Assembly (NCBI GenBank): GCA_011799875.1
Contig: CM022297.1
Location: 540,252,795-540,316,794 of the forward strand
Source of the DNA: Thinopyrum elongatum
Taxonomy: Eukaryota; Streptophyta; Magnoliopsida; Poales; Poaceae
Direction of reading: 5' to 3'
Length of the DNA: 64,000 nt
The translations under genes were made by a program, and so were the position numbers. Each line of letters begins with the position of its first letter. Position 1 is the first letter of the stretch. Shown piece after piece: positions 45,544 to 55,870 of this stretch. The notes beneath the pieces were generated by a model. The model saw only the letters and a program-made list of their open reading frames with translations. It searched no databases and had not been told where the DNA came from.

Positions 45544-46170
45544 GAAGTCCAGCTAGCGTCTCACCCAGATCCGACAATGTCGCTGGAACCCGTAGTTACG
45601 CCTTGCGTCCATGAAATCTGGACTATCTTACATCGTCTTCGCTTTGCCTGGATTATTATCTTCTAGCACAATTGTTGTGTAATGCTTGAAGTGGAAATGA
45701 TATTTATTTTGGACACTACATTAGCTATGCGATGTTAGGCATTTGGTGGTGGGAGTGGGAGTGGGAGTAGTATCTGTATCAAACTTGAAAGTTGTCATTC
45801 GAAGGACATATGGAATGGAAAGTGAGATTTGGATGCGATGAGGTGCTGTAGACCTCATTTGCAATCTATGTATGGTAGCAGCAGCACCAGATGTTTTTAC
45901 TTTCATATGATGCCGTCATCATCCATGGCATGGCATTCTACCTTGCTCCATTTTTTCCACCTTGTGAAATGTGACGGCCGGTGTTTACTTGAGACCAACT
46001 AGATGGAAATGATAACAGAATCATTAGGCAAACATAGGCTTTTTTCCTGTCAAGTGTTTCAGATCCAGTATTTTTTGTTCTTATCAAGATGCAAGGAGAC
46101 TCTGCAACACTACATTGAGCACTGTGTTTTATATAAAAGATGTGTTGTGCTTACGTGAAACCTGCTGCAG

Positions 46171-46586
46171 TCCATGGCATCATATGAGAGTGAAAAGGCT
46201 AGGCTCTTGATGCAAATACAAGAGAAGAAAGAAAAACTGTACCGCCTTATCGATGACCGCAGTTACTTCGTTGATAACAAGATAAGCTGGACAAACATCG
46301 AGCTCAGGCACCATCTCTCGGCACAAGTCAAACGTAGGCCCAACGATCCTGTTTGCGACGTATACTTCTGTTTGCTTTACTCTGTGAAATCGTTTTCGAT
46401 TTTATTAGTTCCTCACGAGTAGATAATAATTCTTGCTATCTCATCTGGTCTGATGATTTTCAGGCGCTGTCATCGGAAACAGCACGGAATCCACGTTTTC
46501 TGCATGGTTTTCAGTCGTCCGATGGCTACATGCACAATCAGGCCAAGAAGAAACGCATCCAGCAGGAACACGGATTCCTTGTCTGA
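46171..46586 (+). pseudogene. Small tandem-family membrane protein, copy C, decayed and lacking exon 1
   Basis: An exon-2 equivalent begins after a CAG at 46168-46170 and runs to about 46355 (SEKARLLMQIQEKKEKLYRLIDD, then KRRPNDPV), but the expected GT donor is lost (TTTGCGAC in place of TTTGGTATG). An exon-3 equivalent begins after CAG at 46464 and ends at the TGA at 46584-46586. Its first part aligns with copy B in one frame and its basic tail (AKKKRIQQEHGFLV) in another, so a frameshift destroys the membrane segment. No exon 1 is found between copies B and C. It is clearly derived from the copy B type. Confidence 0.75.
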
Positions 46587-46641
46587 AAAGTCCAGTGTCG
46601 TACTCAATCCCACAATGTCACCTGGCATTGTGTATCTTCGA

Positions 46642-46693
46642 CTCCCTCCGTCCCATAATATAAAAACGCTCTTAGATTATGGGCCCGAGTGAG
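46642..46693. mobile_element. Internally deleted Stowaway-type MITE
   Basis: CTCCCTCCGTCCCATAATATAA at the left and ATTATGGGCCCGAGTGAG with TA at the right match the Stowaway termini of Triticeae, with about 50 bp left. It lies just downstream of copy C, within or near its 3' flank. Confidence 0.7.
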
Positions 46694-49418
46694 TATCTTT
46701 TATGTTATGCTCGAAATGAAATGATGTTTATTCGGGTGCTACATTAGGTTATGCAATGCTATTTATCCGGAGGCTTTTGGTGGCGGTGGACTAGTATCTG
46801 TAATCTATGTATTAGCTTTAGTTCTCCCCTAGAGACCTCGTAATATAACGGTGTGATGCATGTGGGATACTTCAGCCTCTTTCAAATTGTAAGAGTGCTT
46901 GCTTCAGACTCAAATTATCTAAGCGTTTCGTTAGCAGCCCTCAGGAGATAAATTATATTGTTGAAATACCTCCAAATTCATGTTCCGTTGGAAAACTGCA
47001 TAGCTGCCACGGGACAGTCTTTTTTTTTTTTTTTGAAACCTGGACCGTAGAACAATAGAGTTCTACGGTAATTATATTAAAATAATAATATTTACAAGTA
47101 CAAGAAAAAAATAAAACCCTATCCAATACCCAGTCGTGGGAACATGTCACAATTGCAGATGAGTATCAATCCACTCCTTAATCATCTGTGCTTTGCTTTG
47201 CTTAGCTCTGTAAACTGCTGGAGTGAGTGTTTCCTTCATGTAGAAGACCCAGGTCATCGTGTGAGGTGCAGCATTTTTGAAAATCTTATCATTTCTTACT
47301 AACCAGATGCTCCAACATCCTGCCAAAATGATGTCTAGAGCTAGCTCACGTGGAAACTCATTCATCCTGATGCAGATCTCATCCAAGCTTGAGATGCCCC
47401 TTGGCCTGTGTGGTAGAATCCTATTCCAACAGACCCATGCAAAATCACAGTCCCAAAAGAGGTGTAGGGCCGTTTCTTCTGTATGTTCATTGCATAGAGC
47501 ACAATTGTAGTCCTCTAGGTACATGGATCTCCTTTTCAAAAGGTTCCTAGTATTGACTCGGTGGTAGAGTAGCAACCAGAAGAAGAATTTGTGTCTCAAT
47601 TGTGTAGCTGCTTTCCATAGGGCTTTGAATATCTGATGGCAATTGCTGGGTCCAATCAAGGATTTATACATCTTCTGCACTGAGTAGTTATTGGATTTCC
47701 AAGAATAGCTCCATTTGTCACATCCTTGAAATTGACTCCTATCCTGGAGTTGTGCCTGCAGCTGTAGGAATTGCTGGTATGCTTGGGAGGAGAGAGGCAG
47801 ATGAAATAACTCCTCAAGATTGGGTGTTTCCAAGACTTTCAGCAGCGAGATATCTATATTGGTGCAGTAAGAAGCAAGTTGTGGGCAGTTGATCTCATTG
47901 CCTGCCCCTTCCATTTATCCTTCCAGAAAGCAACTGTATTTCCAGAGCCAGCAACACACAATGAGTGTTCTTTATAGATAGGAAGTAACTTATGCACTGC
48001 TCTCCACCAGAAGGACCCTGTAGATTTCTCCTCAGGTAGCTGCTGTGTGTAATAAGATTCCCATATAATCTTGACCCAGGGGGTGTCTTCTCTATTCATG
48101 AATTTATGTAAGAATTTCAGGAGAAGAGCTTGGTTGTGGGTTTCAATATTAATCACTCCCAGACCTCCATTGGCTTTAGGTAGACATGCTTTGTCCCAGG
48201 ATATTAATGCCATACCTTTATCCTGTGATCCAAATTTTCTCCAGAGACAGTGCTTGAGATATGAGTTAATCTGGTTAAGCACTGTTTTGGGGATCATGAG
48301 TGTGGACATGAAGAAAGTAGGCATGCTGGAAAAGACAGATTTTACCAAGGTAAGTTTATCACTAGAGGATAACAGAGTGTTGCAGCCAGTCAGTCTTGAG
48401 GCAATTCTTTTGAGCATTGGAGAGAAATCTTCCACTTTGGGTTTAGCAAGACACAAAGGCAGTCCCAAGTAAGGCAGAGGGAATTGACCAATTTGACATC
48501 CCAATAAAGTTGATAATTCTTGCATCTTGCTAGCAGGTGTGTTGATGGAGATCAAAGTGGATTTAGCATAGTTGACTTTCAGGCCAGTATAGGCAGCATA
48601 GTGTAGCAATAGGTTCTTGACATGTTGTAACTGAGCAGGTGAAGCAGGTAAAACTAGCAGGGTATCATCTGCATATTGGATCACAGGGAAGGTAGTGCAA
48701 GATTGGTGTTGAAGAGGAGCTTCAATGAGCTGATGTGCCATAGCTTCATTTAGCATGGATTGCAGTAAATCAGCAGCCAGAACAAAAATAAGGGGGGACA
48801 GAGGATCCCCTTGTCTTACTCCTTGCTTACATAGAAACTGTTTGCCTGGCACTAGTAGAAAACAGGGTACTAGTCCCGGTTCCAGAGGGCCTTTAGCCCC
48901 GGTTCTGGAACCGGGACAAAACAAACGGGACTAATGCCTAAAACCTTTAGTCCCGGTTGGCTTACGAACCGGGACCAAAGGGGCTCCACGTGGCCGCTGT
49001 GGGGCGCCCAGGCAGGAGGACCTTTAGTCCCGGTTGGTAACACCAACCGGGACCAAAAGGCAGCCACGCGTCAGCAGCTCGCAGGCGCTGGGGTTTTTGT
49101 TTTTTTTTTGAAAAGGGGGGGTTAGGGGTTTTGGAGGGTTAATTTAGGGGTTTCATATTGTGTTAGCTAGCTAATAGAGAGAAGTGACCTCTCTTTCTCC
49201 GTGCTTGGTCGACGGTAGCTACTACATACAGAGAGAACTCGACGCTCGCTAGTAAGCAAATGAAGGAACCATTAATTACACAACATCATGATCATGAACA
49301 TATATAGAGAGAAGTGACCTCTTTTTCTCCGTGCTTGGTCGAACAACAAGTTTTCGTATATCTATCCGACGCTACTACATATATACAATATAACATCTCT
49401 TACGATCCCTGACATCAT

Positions 49419-52400
49419 CTACCGAAAATCAGTTTCAATTTCCACATGGTATTCTCCGTCATTATGTATGACGTGGTCAAGAAAGAATCCCGCCAATTCC
49501 TCTTGAATTGCTCGTAAGCGATCATGTGGTAGGAGTTCATTCCGCATCTGCCACATCTAATTTAAAGAAGGGGTCAATACATATATATGAATGAAACTCA
49601 ACACAATTGATGGTAATAAAATAAAATTATGAATATTGTTTATGTACTTCAAATTGTTTGTCAGAGTAGCCCCGCTCAAAGGTCAAGCTGCGCATGAACT
49701 TGCAAACGTAGTATCCACATAAATGATTCCCGCCTTCCTGCCAGTAGCACTTTATGAGAATAGAGTTCAATCAAACTGATAATCAAGCATGATAAATGGT
49801 ATTGATGAAACTAGAATCAATGAGAGATGCACGGAACTAGCTAGTACTATTTACTTTGGGGTGTGCAAATCGCAACTCCTTCGGCAGACCCGGAACCATT
49901 CCGGTGAACTTTTTCCAAACCCTGCCAGGCAAAGAAAATGATTACTTGATATCAGGAAATGAAAAAAAGTTGACGATATGGTGCGATAATGATTGAACTT
50001 ACTTCTGGAGCATTGCAGTCATGTCAGCATATTCCTGGGGATCTTTACGTCTCGAGTCTAAGACAGTTACTACTCCCCCGTCAAGCTTAATGGATAGCAG
50101 AATAAAGTGGAATCTGCGCACGCATAACTCATCAATTACATTACTTAACCTCGAGTAAGCGAAACCGAATATGCACAAGACAGTAACACTCACTTGAAGT
50201 TGTAAGGAAAGAGTATTTTCCCTTTGTTTTGATGTCGAAGGAACGATTGTAGCAAGTTTTACTCAGTTTCTTCGACTCTCTTTTTTACCGACCATTCATT
50301 TACGGTATTTGGGCTAATGAACCCAATGTCATAGATTTGTCTTTCCTTGCATTCGACGATCTTCAATCTGCATAATATAGTGAGGATAATTATATATACA
50401 TGCAATGAGCGAGCTGAGCTAGAGTCTTAATTACAGAAGTAATACTTACAGACAGTAGCAAGTCATGAGTTGTTTGTCGAGGGCCTCTTGATTGAATAAC
50501 TGAAATAACTCCACAAATTCAACAGGCATCACCTCAACTCCAATGAGTTTGTGCTCTTCTTTAATTCTCAGCATCAAACTATCGGTCCCATTCTTCCTGC
50601 AGCTTTCCAAGTACCAGTCATGCAATCTTCGCATCATCGTTGTTAGAGGAGGATGATCATGTTTGACGAGAGGCTTCCCGTGCTCGTATCTAAAGATCTC
50701 TACTATCTCTAACGTTTCAAACTGTACATCATCGCCCAGGTAATCACCAAGATTGGTACCTGGCACTAGCCCCAGATGATTAGCGACGATATCGCTAGAC
50801 ACCTTGAGCGGGGGGCACGATTGCTTCGCCTGTTCGCTGAGCTGGGGAATTGTTTTCCCACTTCTTCGTTTTGCTAATCTTGCAGCACTTCAAGTACTTC
50901 CCGACCGCTGCGCTTCATCATATGTATTTGCAATACAGCGTTCATAGTTGGATTCCGGCGGAGGCGGTGGTGGTCGCTTAAGGGCATTCAGAGTGCGCTT
51001 CAATTTCACCGGATCTATCGTCTCCTTCGGAGGTGGAGGTTTCCGTTCAAAATGGGCTTGCACTTCGGCAGCACTGATGTCCGCGTTTTCCTTGTCAGTC
51101 TTCTCATATGGTAACTTTGGAAGAGGCTTCAGGCTTGGACCAAATTTGTATTTCTTCCTGCCTCTTGTACTGCTAGCCGCCGGAGCGGCGGCGTCTCTCT
51201 TCTGCTGTTCCTGACGCGGCGGAGTCCGCTGACACGCCAGAGGAGGCGGAGGAGGAGGCAGAGTGCCCTGACACGCCGGAGGAGGCGGAAGAGGAGGTGG
51301 AGTGCCCTGACGCGCCGGAGGAGGCGGAGTGCCCGGACTCGCCGGAGGAGGAGGAGGCGGAGTGCCCTGACGCGTCGGAGGAGGCTGAGTCTGCTGAGGC
51401 GTCCAGTTTGGAAGCTTGATGTACTCCTTTCTCCATAGACAGGTACTCCTTATAGCATTTTCCAGATGAATATACCCTTCACCTGTAGGGTAGTCAAACT
51501 CCAGCTCCTCAAATCCCTCCATTATTTCATCCACCGTCAGAATAGCATAGCCATGTGGAATCAGATGGCAATAAAAAGTTCCCTCAGCTTGAGGAGGTAC
51601 AACAGAGCCGACCGCCGCCTTCAAGGTCAGGTTCTGGCATTTCGTCATTAGCTCGCAATGTTCAGCATCCGTGATACTATCCATGGGGTAGCGAGGAGCC
51701 GTGAAATCAGGCTGAACGAGCTCCGTGGAAGCCATGCTACTTCTCCGCTAAGATGGTGGGGTAGCTTCTGGGGCAGCGTCGAAGCAAGGATCTTCGTGCC
51801 GCTGAGATGGTTGGCCGGTAGCTCGCTGGCTCTCAAGTTCCTCTAGTTTTGCTAATCTTGCACTGAGCCTCTGCATTTCGGTTGCTTCCACTTTCCTCTT
51901 TCTCTCTCAGCTTCTATAACCACTGCTGTCAGGAAACCCATGCACCCACGAAACGGAGCCTGGTGTGCCTCGTGTTCGTCCAGGGTGCTCAGGATTCCTG
52001 AGGGCCTCTGTCAGCTCGTCCTTCTGTCTATCAGGAATGAACGTCCCTTCCTGCGCTGCCTTGATTGCTTTCTGAAGCTTCTTGATGGGTATTGCAAGTT
52101 GCTCGTCCGTCGAAACACACTCCCCTGTTTCTGGGTCCAAAGTTCCCCCAACCCTGAAGAACCAAGTCCTTGAACGATCTGGCCAGTGCAATGTCGTTGG
52201 TTGGACCCCTTTAGCAAGCAGGTCTTGCTCAGCTTTGTCCCACAACGGTCGGGCTTTGTAGTAGCCACCTGACCCCGTGTGATGGTGATACTTCTTCTTT
52301 GCAGCATTTTGCTTGTTTGTCAGTGACCTTTTCTTACCCTTCTCCGATTTCTTGTAGGCCATAAATGCGGGCCAGTGATCTCTTATCTTCTCATATAGAC

Positions 52401-52898
52401 CGATGAATTCTGGAGTCTTCTCTTTGTCGACAAACTTTGTGTTCAACTCTTTCTTCTAGTTCCTGAATAGTTCTGCCATCTTCTTAAGAGCAAACACCTT
52501 GACCTTTCGCTCTATAACTGGGTTATTCGGCTCCTCCTCTGGTGGTAGGCTGAAATTTGTCATTACAGAGGTCCAAAGATCATCTTTTTGTCTATCCTGG
52601 ACATAAGAAACTTCAGGGTCGTCCTTACTCTTATTCCATTGCTGGATGCTGATCGGGACGCTGTCCCTAACAACAACTCCGCACTGATATACAAATGCGT
52701 CCTTGGTCCGCTTGGGAGCAATCGGTTGGCCATCTTTCGCGACTTCTGTGATCGTGAACCTTTCATCCTGGCGCAACCTTTTCTTCGGGCCTCGTCTCCT
52801 TACGGAAGTTTGGCTCGATCCGGAGGGCTAAAAGAAGAAAGAAGCGTTAATATATGTACATACCAAAACAGTTAATGCATCAAGTCAGCACAGGCTTA

Positions 52899-52948
<50 letters not shown>

Positions 52949-53185
52949 CGCCGGACTTTGCAACAGCTCCCTCCTCCGTTCGGTCACCGGAGCCGTCATC
53001 ATGATCTCCTTCCTCCGCCATTCGGTCATCGGAGCCGTCATGATCTCCTTCCTCTCCATTGTTGGATCACCGGAGCCGTCATCCTCTCCTTCCTGACCAT
53101 CGGTGTTGTTGAGAAACGACAAGGGGTCACCTCCGGCGAGGATTATATCCCCCAACAACTATTCTTGTTCTAAGTCTCTTTCCAT
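49419..53185 (-). pseudogene. CACTA second gene: En/Spm-type protein with DUF8039-like region, Pro-rich repeats and Ulp1-like C48 peptidase
   Basis: Multi-exon gene on the minus strand ending at TAG 49419-49421. The N-terminus (from about 53185) is acidic with three copies of a repeat of about 45 bp (TERRRE / TEWRRKEI motifs) and an early stop after nine codons. Then come a transposon-associated domain (52776-51907; SIQQWNKSKDDPEVSYVQDR, then KARPLWDKAEQDLLAKG) with one TAG, and a DUF8039-like segment at 51735-51400 (FYCHLIPHGYAILTVDEIMEG). A Pro-rich repeat follows at 51390-51190, and 50800-50450 is of unknown type. The C-terminus has C48-type landmarks: HFILLSIKLDGG and VLDSRRKD (His and Asp, about 50100-50040) and WQEGGNHLCGYYVC (Gln and Cys, about 49745). 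In this family the domain cleaves SUMO-like tails; any such role here is inference. Confidence 0.65.
52913..52945. repeat. (TA)n microsatellite
   Basis: About 16 TA units within CACTA III, near the 5' part of the minus-strand gene, probably in an intron. Confidence 0.9.
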
Positions 53186-53708
53186 AGTTTCTGCAAATAT
53201 TACAACATGGCAATATACAAACATGAGAGATGGATTAGTGGCAAACATAGACCTAGCTAATCACAAAAAGGAATCATATGCATATATGAGCAATGGATTA
53301 GTTGCGGACCGCCTCTCTCATGCATGTCCGACGTCCCCTCTCATGTCAAAGTTATCGGGGTTATACTTTCAGGAGAGGACACTTTGCAAAAAAATAATCG
53401 CTATGCAGGAGGTCGATCAAACTATCCATTCTACCCCATTGTCCTATGCCGGCCGCCTACCGAATAAATAAAGTCCCTTCGGTTCACTGAGGTAAGACCG
53501 GTGAATTAGACGCCAATATATAGTATTATACATAACAATTACGGGTAGGGGCGGGAGGGGGTAGATCGACAACGCTCTTTCTTCTAGGGTTTGGGTGGAC
53601 TCGAGAGTTGGTCGGCCGAGAGGGGGTTGATCGACGTCCACCCCTCATGTCGAAGTTACCGGAGTTTTCTATGAACAAAAAAAAATTCCACATGACAACA
53701 TCTCATCT

Positions 53709-53922
53709 CATCTCCACAAAACATCTCATACATATTTATCTATCTATCTCATCTCCACATGAACATACATCTCATAAAAAAACAGAGCACGAAATTTATC
53801 TATCTATCTATCTCATCTCCACATGAACATACATCTCATAAAAAAAACAGAGCACGAAATTTATCTATCTATCTCATCTCCACATGAACATATACATCTC
53901 ATCAAAAAAACAGAGCACCATA
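53709..53922. repeat. Three to four tandem copies of a unit of about 64 bp
   Basis: Units of CATCTCCACATGAACATACA, then CTCATAAAAAAACAGAGCAC, GAAATTTATC and (TATC)n. The TATC tract varies between copies, combining a minisatellite with a microsatellite. Confidence 0.85.
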
Positions 53923-54304
53923 TTTTTAGCAACGGGGGCTGCCAGCGACCATGGGAGAAGTGGCAGAGCAAGGGGCTCGGGGGCACGCGGCGACGGGGAG
54001 CAGGGGGACCAGGGAAGGGGGGGGGAGAAAGGGCCGGGGGGGCGCGGGGGGGGAGAGGGCAGGGAGAAGGAGAAGAGGAAGGAGGGCGGGCGGGAGGGGG
54101 GGGGGAGGGAAATAAGGTGAAGTGGAGAAGAGAGGAGGGATAGGAGGAGAGGCTCGAGGAGGAGCGACAGCGCGCGGGCTTGGGGGCGGCGACAGCGGGG
54201 CAGGGGCGCGGCGACAGCATCGGGGCAGCCTAGCGGCGTCGTCGGAGGTGAGGACGAGGAAACTGAGACGAAAACTGCTAAGTGCTACTTATATAGACAG
54301 AGCA

Positions 54305-54385
54305 TTGGTCCCGGTTGGTAGCACCAACCGGGATGAAAGGGTGGCATTGGTCCCGGTTAGTGCCACCAACCGGGACGAAAGGGCT
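54305..54385. repeat. Internal copies of the CACTA subterminal TTGGTCCCGGTT motif
   Basis: Motifs that belong at the ends of this element family (GGTCCCGGTTGGT, CACCAACCGGGA) appear here about 5.5 kb inside. The segment is followed by GTCCCACCTCGCTAGCTGAG and sits upstream of the 53185 start of the second gene, so it may be a bidirectional regulatory region. Confidence 0.6.
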
Positions 54386-54599
54386 GCGGCTGGCACGGCG
54401 TCGGGCGGGTGGATGTTTAGTCCCACCTCGCTAGCTGAGAGGCGTCGAGAGTGGTTTATAAGCGCGGCTGTGCCAACCCTTTCGAGCTCCTCTCTTATGC
54501 AGGCCTACGGGCCTAAACGCACTCTCTCTGCCTGTGGGCCTACTGGGCCTGCATCCTGGCCCAACTAGCGGGTTGGGTTTCTAGTCGTATGCAGGCCAT

Positions 54600-55240
54600 G
54601 GTGGCCCAGTAGGCGGCATTTTTATTTTATTTTTTTCCAGTATTTTTGTTTTGTTTTTTGCTTTATTTATTTTCTTTTGTTTCTATTTACAGCTATATAC
54701 TTAGAGTTTTTGAGTGATTCTTTTTGCTTTAGGTCACAAAAATTATAAACTTTCTGTCAGTGCCATTAGTTTTCAAATTTGAATAGTTTAAATTTGAATT
54801 CTTTGAAATTGTGTGAATCACTAGTTTGTGCATAACTTTACTTTAAAAATAGATTTTTGAGTGATTCTTTTTCCTGCTATTTAATATTAGTGTGTTTTAT
54901 CATTATATTCAATTTGGTAATTTTTAGGTTACTTTAAATGGGTGTTTTAATCAAAAAAAAGATTTTGTTATTTTAGTTTGCTATTAAAGTTTCTAAAAAA
55001 ATACTTTATGAAAATTCTTTTTGCTATTAATGTTTTGAACAAAAAATACTTTGATAATTTTAGTTTCAAAAATACTAGAGGTTTATAAAAGCTATTTAGT
55101 TGATTCTTTTTGCTGTTGAAGAATATTATAGTTTTGTTTTAGTTGATCATAACAAAAAAAATTAATTGATTCTTTTTAGTTCATTCTTTTTGCTATTAGA
55201 GTTTTGTAAAAGCTTTTTAGTTCATTCTTTTTGCTATTAG
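54600..55240. other. T-rich spacer within CACTA III
   Basis: Repeated GATTCTTTTTGCTATTA and similar motifs; no coding potential. It separates the two minus-strand genes. Confidence 0.5.
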
Positions 55241-55244
55241 TTAA

Positions 55245-55800
55245 TTCTTTGAGCTAAATGACCCTGAAATTGAAAAGCACTACAAATGAACTCTGAACAG
55301 GTTGAAACTTGGCATGGTATCATCATTTCACCCACATAGCATGTGCTAGAAAGTTGAGAGGGTTACGGCAAAAACTGGATGCACTTCGTGTACAAACTGG
55401 ACAATCTCTTTCGAAGTATCAGGGTTTCAGACGAAAACTCATGTGTTACGAAGGCATTTCATATTTTTTAAACTTATTTGAACTCCAGACTTTTTGTGCG
55501 TTCAATATGCACCATTCAAAGCCACATCATCAATTTTTAACCCTTTATGACTTCATTTGCTATTTTTCATGCATTTAATCTTTTCTTTGAGCTAAATGAA
55601 CCTGAAATTGAAAAGCAGTACAAATGAACTCTGAAAAGGTTGAAAGTTGGCATGGTATTATCATTTCACCCACATAGCATGTGCTAAAAAGTTGAGAGGG
55701 TTACGACAAAAACTGGATGCACTTCATGTACAAAATGGACAATCTCTTCCGAAGTATCAGGATTTCGGACGAAAACTCATATGTTACAAAGGCATTTCAT
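55245..55800. repeat. Two tandem copies of a unit of about 335 bp within CACTA III
   Basis: Copy 1 starts GAGCTAAATGACCCTGAAA (about 55251) and copy 2 GAGCTAAATGAACCTGAAA (about 55590). Both continue through TTGGCATGGTATYATCATTT, CACCCACATAGCATGTGCTA, ACTGGATGCACTTC and GACGAAAACTCATRTGTTAC. They lie just downstream of the TNP2 stop. ORFs here are not genes. Confidence 0.85.
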
Positions 55801-55870
55801 TTCTTCACATGTATCTGCAGTGATATTCTAGATCAAAGGCATCATCAGAATAGTTGTGGAGAGAAAGTCT

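Noticed and set aside
53861..54220. Pro/Ser-rich minus-strand ORF and Gly-rich plus-strand ORFs
   Set aside because: G-rich low-complexity leader region inside CACTA III; no conserved motif.
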